64,000 nt of DNA from Thereva unica (taxonomy: Eukaryota; Arthropoda; Insecta; Diptera; Therevidae): contig OX465281.1 in NCBI GenBank assembly GCA_949987705.1, positions 174,544,516 through 174,608,515 on the forward strand. Reading direction: 5' to 3'. Both the position numbers and the translations under genes were made by a program. This document shows positions 33,002 to 45,849 of the stretch, piece by piece. The notes beneath the pieces are model-generated. The model did not search any database. It worked only from the letters and a program-made list of their open reading frames with translations, and was not told where the DNA came from. Positions within the stretch are counted from its first letter, which is position 1; each line of letters opens with the position of its first letter.

Positions 33002-33559
33002 CTGTCTGAAATGTTAAAATGTACTCACGGCAGTCATGTTTTTTTAAGTTCAGGTTGGTATGGGCGCCCCACGCTTTTCTTTAAGGAATGTGTGAGATTT
33101 TTTCCATTTTGATTTAAAAGTTTATATTGTTTAAAATCTTCTTATTTTTTACCTTTTAGTCGATTTTTTTAGTATTTATATTAATTTTGTGTTCACAACT
33201 GATCAATATATTAAGGTAAAGAAAAGAGTTTCTTAAAAATTTTTTTTCTTTTTTTTATTTTTTACTTTTTAGTAACGAATAGCGTTAATTAATACATTAC
33301 AATTTCCAAACTTTTAATTAGATTATCATGTTAAATAAGGAAACTTTTTTACATGTTTTGAATTTGTTTCTTTACAACAGTTCTCAAGTGCAGCCCAAAA
33401 ATGCACAATTTGATGACCCCTCAAAAATCTAATAGCGCTCTACGGTTTTTTTTTACATTTTGAAAGGTAGTGTGCTCGCGTATACTGGCTGGAGCAATAA
33501 AAACTAAAAACTGGAAACATATTTTTTTGCATCTTTTTAAATCATATTTTTATTTGCTA
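33002..33559. other. AT-rich sequence, nothing recognised
   Basis: Poly-T-rich intergenic stretch immediately after the broken RTE-B element. Confidence 0.4.
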
Positions 33560-34040
33560 TTGGTAGCTATGTTATGTCTTCCGCCATTTTTTAGTGAACG
33601 CCATATTTGATTTAAAACGACGTCATACAGTTTACTTTCTTACTCACTTTAATACACTTTCATTTGATATCCATACCGAGAGCGAAGTAAATAAAAGGGT
33701 AAACCGCCATTTTGTGTTGGCCGCCATTTTGAATTGAAATGACGGGACACAGACAACAGTATTCTAATTGTCACTCCCTTCCATTTGATACCCATGCCGA
33801 GCGCGTTGTAAAGAAAAATTGATCCTCTGTTTTGTGTTGGCCGTCACTTTTATGCCGCCATTTTTCTACTGCCATTTTGAGTTTAGGATGACGCTAATTG
33901 TATTCAACTTGTTATAACCTTTCATTTGATACCCATATCGAACGAGTGGCTTGTAAAGAAAAATGTAATCCATCATATTTTTTTGGCCGCCATTTTTAAT
34001 TTGGAACTATCATTTTCGTGTGTTTTCGTCGGAAATACAC
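33560..34040 (+). repeat. Degenerate tandem repeat around GCCGCCATTTT
   Basis: Three diverged units can be lined up on TTTCATTTGATA.CCATA.CGA (about 33660, 33782 and 33920) followed each time by GGCCGCCATTTT-like text. The period drifts between about 120 and 140 bp. Confidence 0.6.
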
Positions 34041-35154
34041 ATGTCTGTTAATTTTTACCAATTTTTATTGAAGGGAAGTGAATTTTAAGACTCTACATTG
34101 CGTAGAACGAATAATTCCAAGCATTTTTTATTAAAAATCGTTTTTTGTTACTCAACAACAAAATCAACAACAAAAAATGTAACAAAATGCCATATTCGTG
34201 TATTGTCATCGGGAATATGTATGCCTGCAAAGTTTCATCCATTTGCATTGAGTAAAAGGCGGTTAAATTAACGTTTCAAGATTTGATGCTCCGAAGTGAA
34301 AGTAAAGAAAAGAGTTTAAAAATAGCTTTCTCGAAAAAAATTAGTTTTGTTTTTGGATTATTTTTAGAATTACAAATGGTAAAAAATTTAAACAAACGTA
34401 TTTCGATGGGAAATTTAATTTTCTACAAACAAATGCTCTTGTAAAAATCTCGAATTTCGCTTATAGAACTACAGTGAACCCCGTTTCGTCATCTGAAGTG
34501 ATGGAAATGAGCTAACCGGTTGAAACTACTGCAATCGATAAAGGATGAAAAAATGCATCTACAGTTCATTTTGTCCGAAGTTTGGACATTGCCAACATAT
34601 AAAAATTCATAAATAAAAATGAATATTTTTCGAATGCGCTGTTTGAACGAAATTTATACTTTGAATTAAAATTTTAACATAATCTAGTTTAACTAATTCT
34701 CTAACTGCAAAACTGAACAACTCCGAACTGTTTACATCAATTAGAAACAAAAAGGCGATTTTTTTTCTAATAAAAAAGTTATGTTATAGATTTTCGAAAT
34801 TCGCTTTTTTGGCTATTCTACATTGTAGTCGAATACTTGGGGCAGTTTTCTGTAAATTTTCAGATCAAAATATCCTCCGGTTAAAAATTAACAGGTTGTT
34901 TCACTGGAGAGGACACATGTAAATTTACTCTCTTGAAGACTAAACTAGTAGGATGTTGCGCCTTTAGAGACTAGCCACTAATTACGCTTTTTCATGGTAT
35001 TCTTTCTGTTGAATAACACTTCAGAATGGATGACCATAAAAAATCAAGAAAATGATATTTTTTAACTTTCAATTACATAAGTAAATGTTTATGTTCTCCT
35101 GAGTATCATTATTAAATAATATAATATAGATTCAAAACATGTTCCACCGAAGTA
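34041..35154. other. Old repeat debris, no gene
   Basis: Nothing supportable, apart from text similar to 26.88-26.97 kb (AAATTTAATTTTCTACAAAC) that marks an old dispersed repeat. Confidence 0.4.
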
Positions 35155-35245
35155 AAAAAAAATATAATTCACCACGGCCGGCCGAGGATTGAACTTGGTT
35201 CCCCGTGGTAGCATTCTAGCGCCTTACGTCTCGGCTACGGATATA
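35155..35245 (-). mobile_element. tRNA-derived SINE head fragment
   Basis: The minus strand reads GTAGCCGAGACGTAAGGCGC (A-box region) then GGTACCACGGGG-like text and CAAGTTCAATCCTCGGCCGG (B-box region GTTCAATCC). The layout matches a tRNA-like SINE head. It is followed on that strand by an A/T run and no body, so the copy is short. Confidence 0.65.
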
Positions 35246-36796
35246 TGTACTTTATTAGAAATCTCTTTTTTGTTGTTAAATATACTTCCGGTTGGAATTT
35301 CCAGACCATACAATTTGAGATATGGTCCAAGTCTGTAGCGACAGTAGTTTCAGAGATGAAAGAAGGTCACAGACAGACAGAGAATCTGTATAAGCTTTTT
35401 TTTGGAAAAAGCTAAAACGAAAATTAATAGATACTTTATAATATATTTAGGGTTTAGCCTCTCTTTTACATTTTAATGTAAAAGTTATTTGAAACGTGAG
35501 AAAAGTTTTTCTAATTATCACTGGCATTCCCAGGACAGGATGGATCGGTAGCTGTTGGAATTGGACTTTATTGATAAAAAATATATCATGATGACGGTGG
35601 TAATAATAATTTAGCCAAATGACCAAACTTTTAGAAAAAAAAAAAAACTGCGAAACACAAATTGTGCTAAGTACGTCATTTGTATTCATTTAAAAAAAAA
35701 CGAAAGAAAAATAATTATTACATAAAATTAGCATAAAAGAAGTCACATCAAATTGCAGAAAATATTTTGCAAAGACAAAAGTCATTTTGCTTGATAAATT
35801 CAGTACAAGTTGATAAAAAAGTTATCAGTGTATTATTCATTGACTTCTCAAAAAAATGGTGATTAAGCTACTGATAACATGCACAATCACATTTTCATTA
35901 AATTTTATACAATAAAAAAATGATGTGATAAAAATGTTCAATATCAGACCTCCCATGCAAACGCAATTTGCAATGTTAGTGAAACCTTCAATTTTTATAC
36001 TTATTTACATTGTCAAGCGATGTCACACACTATTACATTTCTCCTAACTATGTACATAGTAAGAAACAAGAATCATTTCATTGTACTATCTGTCGGCAGC
36101 TTAACGAGGAGGAATAATGGGAATTTTAATTCACAATGGAAAGAAATAGTTCCAAAAGTAATTGGTATTTGTTCTGTAATAGTGAGAGCTGGAAACTACG
36201 GTACACTATTTTTCGTGACCACCTGAATACTGTTTTAAAAACACCTACTGTGAAATTGGATCCCAGAAACAAATGCCATTTAAGGTAGAAAATAAACAAT
36301 GAATCAAAATAATATTACAGCGACTAATTCTAACTTACTGCCAAATGTGGAAAGGTTTAGTCTTGGATCGATAATTAACTTTAGTTAATTAGTATATAAG
36401 TAATTTAAGACATTCCTAATTTAGAAAACACAAATCATAATTGAGCATCAAACACGTTTTCTTTAGCGACTATCTAAATTTCTTATGCACATTAAATTTT
36501 ATCCAGTACTTGCCTGTATTTTTACAAGGTTTGTAGTTATTTTGGATTTGAAATATGAAAGAAATATCGTTTTTTTATTTTAGTTTATATGACCGCGCAA
36601 AAACTCTATGTTTGTTTCTTATTAAGTTAGTGTGATGAGAAGTAGCTTATATTTATAATAAGGACTAAGGAGTAGTTAAAAAACGTTGAGACATAATAAA
36701 GTGCACTTGTATACAAATCTTCATATGTTGCAAAAAAATCACAATGACCGTAAAAGTATAGCGATGAATTTTGCTGATGCTGAAAGCATTGAATTT
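35246..36796. other. Intergenic sequence, nothing recognised
   Basis: 1.5 kb AT-rich sequence with no gene, tandem repeat or long inverted repeat that I can see. Confidence 0.45.
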
Positions 36797-37305
36797 ATAG
36801 TCCAGTCAAAATAGACGGAAAAACGCCATAATTGGAATATAATTCGGAAGTTGCTGAAAATTGGAACAGCCCTTAAAAACATTATTATGCTAGGTTTCCA
36901 CTTGTCGTTTTGAAATTGACAAATGACCTATTCTTACGTCATTTTGAAAAATCGCAAGTGGAAATAGCGAAAAACTGCCTATAATTGAAGTAACTAACAG
37001 CACTAATCGTTTAAATTCTTGGTAAGTCATTGCCAAGTGCTGTTGGTCAATTCAATTATAGGCAGTTTTTCGCTATTTCCACTTGCGATTTTTCAAAATG
37101 ACGTAAGAATAGGTCATTCGTCAATTTCAAAACGACAAGTGGAAACCTAGCATTATACATAAGCTGTAGAGACTGCCACGCGATTGAACGACTGCAAACT
37201 TTTTTATTCAAGGTCAAAGCGTAAAAATATCAGTTTTTTGCAAATATATGCTAAACCGTACGTCTTATCAGAAAATTGTGTTTACAACGTTTGTAGATTA
37301 GGCGA
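36797..37305 (+). repeat. Dispersed repeat copy, filled by a MITE
   Basis: Starting at TAGTCCAGTCAAAATAGACG, this segment is present in reverse complement at 41575-41835. The two copies agree along about 240 bp except that this one carries an extra 265-bp insertion plus three duplicated bases. Confidence 0.88.
36888..37152. mobile_element. Palindromic MITE with a TTA duplication
   Basis: 265 bp. It begins TGCTAGGTTTCCACTTGTCG and ends with the exact mirror (CGACAAGTGGAAACCTAGCA); the arms pair for about 100 bp around a loop of about 60 bp. TTA flanks it at 36885-36887 and 37153-37155. Because of overlapping letters an ATTAT duplication around a 263-bp element fits equally well. The empty site is preserved at 41.7 kb. 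A TTA target fits PIF/Harbinger. Confidence 0.9.
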
Positions 37306-37955
37306 CAGGCGTGCGGTTTTAATGAATGAATATTGTTGAACCAAAAGTAAGCATAAGATATCTTTTTTCGGTGAAACGACCTTCAATAAAAAGTTGGATT
37401 TTAAGTTCGCAGCAATAATAAATAGATTCAATATTGGTGAGACTCTCGAATTCATATTTTGAAAATGATAAAACATTCTACTGATGTTAAAACACATTTT
37501 ATTTAAATGATTACGTGATCGCAATTAGCCATTGACGTTCGCTCACATTATCATAAACATTTCTTATCAGAGTTTTCTTTTTGTCTTTGGGTACAACGGT
37601 TTAATGTTTTTGCGATTTTTTAATATATAATACTGATTTTGATAGAGATCAGTGTTTTCATTTTTAAACTTAGAATGTTTCATTCACACACGTGCAAATC
37701 ACGCGTGCTCTTCGTACTAAGCAAGAGCACAGATTTATTAGAATTGCACTGATAGCTTGAACTACATATTTCAATATACATTTACCACAATAGAAATTAA
37801 GAAGAAAAACTGTTGAAGCTCAAAAAAATTCAATGTTGGTTCAGAATAGTATGATATAAAAACAGCCATTTTTCATTGCTGAAGAAGTCAACTGAAAATA
37901 TGACATACATTATAATTGGGAACTCACGGGTTCTTCCCATTTAGTCCATTCAAAA
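37306..37955. other. Intergenic sequence, nothing recognised
   Basis: No supported feature between the dispersed repeat and the inverted-repeat zone. Confidence 0.4.
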
Positions 37956-38735
37956 CGCGCATTTGAGTGTTCCAAAATAACACCGTTAAGAAAATCGAAC
38001 CCTAAAGGTTTTTGGGGTCGCTGATCACGAAAATCGGGGTCCTGCGGTCCTAAAACATGGGCGTCACCCCTAAAAATGCAAAAAACACCCCTTTTTAGGG
38101 GGTTTTCGCGATTATTTTAATAACAATGAAAACTAATGCAATGAAATACACTTTTTTTAATATTTATTTGCGAAGGTGGTTGATTTGTACAAAATCAAGG
38201 CGAACTTTATGATAAGGGGTAGTTCAAAAGGGTTGAAACCACCCCTAAATCGGCTAAAAATAGAAAAAAAAATGTAAACATTATTTTTTTAAATTTATGC
38301 CTCAAATTCGATTTTGGGCGTACTGTCAGGCAAAAATAAATTATTTTCAACCCTTAAGAAGTAAAAAACTACCCATACTATTATAAAAATCAACTTTATA
38401 TAAAAAAATTTGCAAAAATTTGTTTTTTTACTTTTTGCATGAAATTAGGTTCAATAGGTATTATCAGCCAAAAATTTATTATTTTCACCCCTTAAGGGGG
38501 TAAAACTACCCCTACATTAAAGTTATAACTGAAAAAAATGCAAATGCAATTTTTTTTTATAAAGCTGATTTTTATAATTGTAAGGGTAGTTTTAACCCCT
38601 TAGGGGTTGAAAAACATTTATTTTTTCCTGACAGTACGCCCACAATCGAATTTGAGGCATAAAAATTAAAAAAAAAATGTTTACATTATTTTCCAATTTT
38701 AGCCGATTTAGGGGTGGTTTCTGAAATGTATGGGG
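37956..38735. repeat. Inverted-repeat block rich in CCCCTAAA/TTTAGGGG
   Basis: 38237-38420 (AAACCACCCCTAAATCGGCT, GGGCGTACTGTCAGG) is mirrored by 38540-38722 (CCTGACAGTACGCCC, AGCCGATTTAGGGGTGGTTT). A third, direct half-copy lies between them (about 38440-38530). Arm identity is moderate, so it is old. Confidence 0.75.
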
Positions 38736-39830
38736 TTAACTATAGTTCTTTAGCCAAAACATTAAAAATTAAAAGAACGAGCACTTCATTTAATTGCATT
38801 AATATTTAATTATTTTTATTTTAAATCTTTCGTGCAATTATTTACAATAAAAGTGTCACAACCTTCGCTGTTGACTTTTCACCCGTTATGTCGCGGACAT
38901 GAAACGACATAGAGTTGCGGGCAATAGCCCATTTGAAAGATATTTTAATACCCGTGTTTCTACTGCTTACTACATTGTTATATGAGCAACCGTTAAGGAG
39001 ATATTCAAAAAAAATGGCGTTGTCAGTTATTTCAGACACGTGCAGTAAGAACTTTGGCGTTGGATTACTCGCAAACTATACAAGCGAGAACGATGACTAA
39101 GGGCTTATTCTAAAGGTAATCACTAGCACTATAAGTTTGATAATCGGCATTAACCCACCCAAATTAATATCTCACGAGTTAATCGCAAAAAACTGCATTC
39201 AACCTCAACCACCCGAACAAGTTCGAACTTTGAGCGGCCATAACTTTGAGCCAAATTAACTTACAGATCTCGTTAAGGACTCATTTTATAAATAATTTTA
39301 TTCTCTAATTATTGTATTGACCATTTTCAGCTATCATTGCACACAACCGAGTTATTTGGTATAAACGACCTCTACCTCTTTTTCAAGATGGCGGCTTTTC
39401 CCATCACACTGCGACCCCACAAACTTGGTTTTAACATTGCCAGATGTACCCGAACAAATTCCAAAAAAAAATTTTGTACATCATGAAACGCAATTTCATG
39501 CCCTTTTTTCGACTAATTGCACTGGGCTAAATTGTAAACTTCAAAGCTCGGAAACAGTTAATCCGATTTGAGACTTTCACGACATGATTCAGAATTGGTT
39601 GTTGAAGAAGGTGGTCGTGAATCCCACTGACTCCAAGAGATTACAGTCGAGTTATGTACCCAAAATCATGTTTTGGACATTTTTTATTTTGTTCATTATA
39701 TTTTTTTCCTATCCTAAGTGGTTATTCTGTAATAACTATGAGAAAGTGAAAACATGAAAAGTCTTATCATTCTCAATCGGGTCCTCTCTTTTTGAGTTCT
39801 CATTTTTCTCAGTAAAGCGATTCTACAATC
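38736..39830. other. Intergenic sequence, nothing recognised
   Basis: No supported gene; the short frames at 38842-39100 overlap on both strands. Confidence 0.4.
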
Positions 39831-39834
39831 TTAA

Positions 39835-40374
39835 GCCTAGTATCCAGATCGAGTGAAATTTCACTTAATTTTCATTTTCCTCATTTCATTTCCATGCGCA
39901 TGGGATTAATTTGGTACTATGACTACAAGGTTTCAATGTGATAAATTATGGGTCAAGCTGACGCTTTTAAGATATTTTTCATTCAAAATTTTTTTTTATT
40001 ATTTAGAAATCTAGTGCACAGTCAAAAATTGAATCCAAAACTTCCTGCATACAAAAAATAAAATTCACAAAATATTCGAATAGTATTGAAAAAAAAACCC
40101 TACAATTTCGATATTTTCCATGTTTCAAAACAATATTTATTGTTTTTAAATCGCCAACATGACAGATAGTCGTGAACTGAGGGTTCGTGGCCTTTTCGCT
40201 GCGAAATATTGAAACAGCGATACCTGTTCATCATATTTTAACCTGTGAAATTTCGCTCGAACTGGATACTAATAAGCGAAACGCTAGTGAATAAAAAAGC
40301 ACTCTCACTTCACTCACCTTTTTTACACGCATTTAAGATAGGAAGTGAAATTACACTCGATCTGGATACAAGAC
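39835..40374. mobile_element. TTAA-flanked MITE
   Basis: 540 bp between TTAA at 39831-39834 and 40375-40378. The left end GCCTAGTATCCAGATCGAGT matches the reverse complement of the right end, GTCTTGTATCCAGATCGAGT, and both continue G.AATTTCACTT. A third, inner inverted copy of the end (CGAACTGGATACTAATAAGC) sits at about 40258-40277. TTAA duplication suggests a piggyBac-type mover. Confidence 0.7.
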
Positions 40375-40859
40375 TTAAAGTGATATATTCGAGTGACAAA
40401 TAGCTGAATGTATTGGAAATCCTCACTTGTACAAACGTCAAATGTGGGTTTTACTTATTCGATTGGCATACTTTAAATAAACTGTAAACAAGTTCTCACA
40501 TTTCTCACTAGAAAATAAATAAATAATTTTTCACCATGAAATAATTTGACAGATAAACTCACGTTCTCATCGTTCCAGACTCGAATTTACTAGAATTATC
40601 ACTGAAATGATTTTTAACTAGACTTTTCACAGTTATAGAATAACCGCTCTGAACTGCGCACACATAAGCTCTGTTCCAGAACTCGAATGTGGGAGCAAAT
40701 TCCGATTGTAGAGCTGGGAGTGTATTCTTTTGTGATATGCCTAATGTAACATTTATCAATTCTCGTACAAATGTTGGTTTTTGTATTCTTGAATTGCATA
40801 GTGCAACACATCTTTCTCAAAAACCATGCGAGTTCATCTCGGGCGCATATACCCGAGTA
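40375..40859. other. Intergenic sequence, nothing recognised
   Basis: No supported feature. Confidence 0.4.
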
Positions 40860-42030
40860 AAAGATGACCCTAAGTATGTATGTTGCTTTACGATAATTAG
40901 TCTAGGAGTTATTCAAGTTTAAACTTTAAAAAAATAAACTTTTTTTCGTAAAAACCTTGTATCTTAGTGGACAGCGGGGGTAGTCCCTTCTCTAGAACAA
41001 TTTTTTCTCCAAACACAACAAGGAATCACCCCTGTAAATATTAGACACGTAGTCCAACAAAAGATTTATTGAATGTCTGTGACCTATAGTCCAGTCAAAT
41101 TAGAGGTTTGACTGGAAGATAATTCGGAAGCTAACGGATCAAAGAAGAAGAAGAAGAAGTAGCATTGGTTTGAGCCTACATATTTTTTGAACGGAGTCAC
41201 TCAGGTTGCTGTGCTTTATACCAAATAAAAGAATACACATTTACCTAAAAGATGAGCCTAATTAGGCTACTTTATGATAATTACTTTAGGAGTTATTCAA
41301 ATTTCAGTAAATTAAAAGAAAAAACAAAATTTTTTCCCTAATCACCCTGTATCTTAGTGGATAGTGGAGATAGCCGCCCTTTGTAGAACAATTTTTTTCT
41401 CCAAAGACATCCAGGAATCACCCCTCAAAATATTAGCCGCATACTCCAACAAAGGATTTATTAAATTTCTGATGACCTTTACAAGTCGGGAATGATAGAA
41501 TTTGAGTATTTTAACTTATTAAAACGACAATATCTCAGAAATGGCAATTCCTACGAGAAAATGTATAATATATTTTTTTGTAGATAATCGCCTAATCTAC
41601 AAACGTTGTAAACACAATTTTCTGATAACACGTACGGTTTAGCATATATTTGCAAAAAACTGATATTTTGACCCTTTGACCTTGAATAAAAAAGTTTGCA
41701 GTCGTCCAATCGCGTGGCAGTCTCTACAGCTTATGTATAATAATATTTTTAAGGGCTGTTCCAATTTTCAGCAACTTCGGAATTATCTTCCAATTATGGC
41801 GTTTTTTCGTCTATTTTGACTGGACTACTATACAAGTCGCGAAGTCACGAATGAGTATTTTAAAAATTTAAAACGGCAATATCTCATGAATAGCAATGTA
41901 TGGGAAATGTATGTATAACATCTTTTTTTGTAGATAATCGCATAAGACTTACCGTTATTAGAGAGAAATATTAACCAAAAATGGAATATTTTTTAGTGGG
42001 TGATTTTTTTGGCATTCCCACCCCCCGCCG
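40860..42030. repeat. Diverged relatives of the 57-kb palindrome family
   Basis: 40880-41095 and 41260-41500 each contain GGAGTTATTCAA, TGTATCTTAGTGGA, CTAGAACAATTTTT(T)CTCC-like text and GGAATCACCCCT, in that order. These are all landmarks of the palindrome arms at 57.0-58.65 kb. The part 41575-41835 is the empty-site copy of the repeat at 36.8 kb. Confidence 0.75.
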
Positions 42031-42106
42031 AGTAATAGCTTGACGAGAGGTTAAAGTTCGCTAATCAATAAACAAATTAAAAAAATATTAGTGTTAGGAT
42101 TTTTTT

Positions 42107-42638
42107 CAACTAATATATCAATTAACTGGCCTAGTATGAATCTTTACTTTAATCTACGACCTCTAAAATAGCATCAATAGCAAGGTTTCAAAATTATGTA
42201 GAAAAAGTTAATTTTTCTGTGCAATTGTTTTGAAGAAATACGAAAACTTTTAACATCCGGCGCAAGGCCGGTGCCGGTGATTTGCGTTTTAAACAAATTG
42301 AGTTGCGTTACACCGCGATTTTGTTGCAGGTGCAACAAAAAAGCACCAAAGCAACCTTAAGAACCTTTTTTTCAACTAATATATCAATTAACTGGCCTAG
42401 TATGAATCTTTACTTTAATCTACGACCTCTAAAATAGCATCAATAGCAAGGTTTCAAAATTATGTAGAAAAAGTTAATTTTTCTGTGCAATTGTTTTGAA
42501 GAAATACGAAAACTTTTAACATCCGGCGCAAGGCCGGTGCCGGTGATTTGCGTTTTAAACAAATTGAGTTGCGTTACACCGCGATTTTGTTGCAGGTGCA
42601 ACAAAAAAGCACCAAAGCAACCTTAAGAACTGAATTTC
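42107..42638 (+). repeat. Perfect 266-bp tandem duplication
   Basis: CAACTAATATATCAATTAAC begins at 42107 and again at 42373, and the two copies look identical by eye until the second copy ends after CAACCTTAAGAAC at about 42631. Each contains the short palindrome-like GGCGCAAGGCCGGTGCCGGTG. The lack of substitutions means that it is very recent or an assembly artefact. Confidence 0.92.
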
Positions 42639-43760
42639 CATTCACTCTTAGAATTTTAAGTATGAAAAGCATCGATTTTATTTATATAAATATGTACGAA
42701 GTTTGAAAAGCGGCGATTTTATTTACATATATCAATATGTACGTACACATCACAGAATTATTCCCTTATTTTATTAAAGCGTTCGTTGCTAAAATAAAGC
42801 AAACTATCATCCTACATTACCAAAATAAAAAATATTACATTTCTGCCCACACCTTGCAAGTCGAGTATTTATAAAAATGTAATTTACAATTTCACACTAA
42901 GTTTGCATTAATAGAAATAGCCAAGGCCGGAAACATTTCTATTGCAAAACTTAAAAGCAAATTCCTAAAACAATTAATTCATTTCGAAAAGTTTGAAAAT
43001 ATTTTAATGTGTAATTTACTATTTACGTCGGTTTTTCATGTAGTTTCATAAGTAAAAAGAAATTATTAGTACATTTTTCACATAAGAATATATAAGATTT
43101 ATATGGATTATAATATAAGACAGTAACAACTTTTACGAAATAATATAATCACAACAGACGGTGTAGAAACAACCTCGAAACATGTATTTATTCATTTTTG
43201 TACTATCAAGCCACATAAAGATAAATGCACAAACTGACCTCAGAACGTGAGAAAATTGTTTTAAAATAAAATCTAAATCTGATGAGGAAAATAATAACCG
43301 CCGCCGCGACGACCACCCACGAGGCAAATTTAAAACTATGGATTATTTTTAACATTTCGCAAAGAAAGTAAATATTTGGGGCTGGTGTTTTAATTTATAT
43401 GTATCTAAATAAATCGTATCAATTACACTAATTTTTTATTAAATTCGGGTACCTAATAGAAAAAGTGTTTTTTAGACTAATTTGAGGTCGCTGAAAAAGA
43501 AAATGACACTCATTTATTTTTCCAATGAAGCGTTATCGAGATATTAGCAAAAAACCGGGTTTTTGGCGTTTTTTCCTAGCTATGGAAAAAATTCTCGAGA
43601 ACAACGAATTTGAATTTTATACTGATCGAAACGTTCCTTTTTCCTTTACTACGATGTATTGTCTCTGTCAATTGGAATAGTTTTTTTGGGTTTGAAGTGC
43701 TGCTATAATAGCCTACTATTTCAGCTGTTTACGTACTCAAACTTTAGGTCAGAAATATCT
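42639..43760. other. Intergenic sequence, nothing recognised
   Basis: No gene or repeat that I can support. Confidence 0.4.
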
Positions 43761-43761
43761 T

Positions 43762-44817
43762 TTGTACGGTTGTGGATTTCCTAGAAATTCATTGGGGTTG
43801 TACCGTCAACTTTTCATAACTGCAGAAAAAACTAGAAAGAGTTTAGTAAGGAAGCATTTTTATTGTGGTATTGTAGTTTTCTTTATTTTAATCACGCCCG
43901 CGCAAGGCCCAGCGAACCCCGGCAAAATGTGCAAGCACTCAGTAGATAAATTTTGCTTTGTTTGTGTTATTTTCAACAATAGTGCCCACAAAAATATAAC
44001 CAAAAACATTTTAGAAGCTAATGAGCATTATGTTGGACTTCAAGCGAGAAATTTTGATAAACCACGGGCTCCAAACTCAATCTGTGGCAAGGGTTTTGTA
44101 CGGTTAAACGAATTTGGAAAAGGCAGGAAGAAGTATTTGCCGTTTGGAAAGCCAGCTGTGTGGAGAAATCCAATCGATCATGTAACTGATTGCTATTTCT
44201 GCTTAATCGAAATTCAAAGAGGGAAATTTCGCAAAGCTGTGTATCGCAACGTACAATCATTGACGAAAGCAGCACTACATTCTCCTCGATAACCAAATCG
44301 TCAGCCACCAACACCGAAAACAAGAAGTCCACAAAAAACTAATGGCCCTAAACGACCTGTGCCGTGATCTCAATTTATCGAAAGAAACCGCTGAATTGCT
44401 TGCTTCGCGTTTACAAGAACGCGGATATTTCGAATCAGAAACACGAGTTACGTATTACCGAAATCGTAGCAAGAAATTTGAACAATATTTTTCGAAAACA
44501 AACGACTTTTGGTACTGTAACACTATCAAGGAGATGTTTGCTGTATTTGGTGAAAGCCATGATCCGAATGAGTGGCGCCTACATATTTATCGATGGCAGC
44601 AAATTTAATGGAAAAGCTGTTTTACTTTATAATACCCAGGACACACGAGCACTCTTAATCTTGATTATGACGTCAAAATGACGTAGACTGCATTTTATGT
44701 CCATATCTTTTGTATGGGTCTACGTCATTTTGACGATATAATCAAGATAAGAGTGCTAGTGTGTCCTGGGTATAAAGATAATAAGAAACTATCGATTCCG
44801 GTTGGTCATTCCACAAA
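43762..44817 (+). pseudogene. Fragment of an unassigned, multicopy arthropod gene family
   Basis: The first part reads DKFCFVCVIFNNSAHKNITK, NILEANEHYVGLQARNFDKP and PIDHVTDCYFCLI, with paired CxxC motifs that look zinc-binding (about 43940-44210). The second part, in another frame from 44342, reads LNDLCRDLNLSKETAELLAS, RLQERGYFES, KKFEQYFSKTNDFWYCNTIK and EMFAVFGESHDPNEWR. After a +1 frameshift comes FIDGSKFNGKAVLLYN (about 44590-44635), and beyond a MITE LSIPVGHST (about 44785-44810). I know this architecture from uncharacterised, repeated insect proteins with no defined function; being multicopy it is probably carried by a transposon. Frameshifts, the MITE and truncation at the RTE-B junction make this copy dead. 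Confidence 0.65.
44633..44772. mobile_element. Palindromic MITE with TAA duplication
   Basis: 140 bp starting TACCCAGGACACACGAGCAC and ending GTGCTAGTGTGTCCTGGGTA, paired for about 57 bp on each side. TAA flanks it at 44630-44632 and 44773-44775, as for PIF/Harbinger. It splits the conserved LLYN / LSIPVGHST segment of the host gene fragment. Confidence 0.88.
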
Positions 44818-45849
44818 TTACCAGACTAAGAAATACTACGGTAGTCCAATGCTAAGCTCTAGCTGAAGACGGAGAGAGATGACATCAAAGACAAGTTCTA
44901 TATGTGACTGAATGAGGTTTTTCTCTCTATTTCAAGGGGAGACATTATTGTATTAAAGGGCGACTTAAACGCACAGGCCAAGGCCAAGTTACCAAGCTAG
45001 CTTCTCGTTGATTTTTTTAGTTCCCATCAACTTTTGCTACAAGAAGATACACAAAGAGACCTGGGTATCAGCCGATGGTAGTACGAAAAATCAGATAGAA
45101 CGCGTAGCCGGAGGTTTAGGGAAGCAGACACTGGAAGTGACCCCACCATTTGGTAATAGCAACAATTCGTCAACGCGATACCATAAACCGTAAACGGTTT
45201 AACGTAGACCTTCAACGGGAGCACATTAAAAGGCGATAATTTGCTGGGAACCTGTAATAAATTTTAAGCCAGCAAACCGTTTCTGACGACACAAATATTG
45301 AAGAGCTGTGGAGTACAATAAAGGGTGCTATACAGTGGCGGTTCGTAATGTTCAGGATAAGGGAAGCAATGCGCAAGGCGAACGATAAAAGTTAAAGTAT
45401 CGAAGGCCTTAACTAAAAAAACTGAAAAATAACATATAGTGGAATCAGATAAGCAAAACATAACAAATTGTTACCAGTTTCTAGTTATATCGAATGCTAG
45501 ACGAATCGAAAATCGTGAATTTTGCAGTTTTTCGAAATAATTTCGCCGCTAGAGGGCATTTTGCGCTTTTTTCAGATTCTGTTGATAATAGAAGCGTCTA
45601 AAAAAAGCTGTTGAAAGACTGCAACTACTACTTTGAGCTCATTTAAATTTTCATGCAAATGCTTAATTATGGTTCAAAATCTAAAAAAGATAGTAATAAT
45701 AAAACCCTACATACGCCCCTATTTTCGTTTGTAAGCTTCGCTCATGATCATTACAATCTTCCTGCAAAAAAGACTTCAGGCAACCCGAACTCAGAAATGC
45801 AATTCATAAAAATATTCTCTACCCCTTTAAATCAACTTTAAAGAGAATC

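Noticed and set aside
44018..44332. Minus-strand gene
   Set aside because: Shadow of the plus-strand family fragment, which shows conserved motifs.
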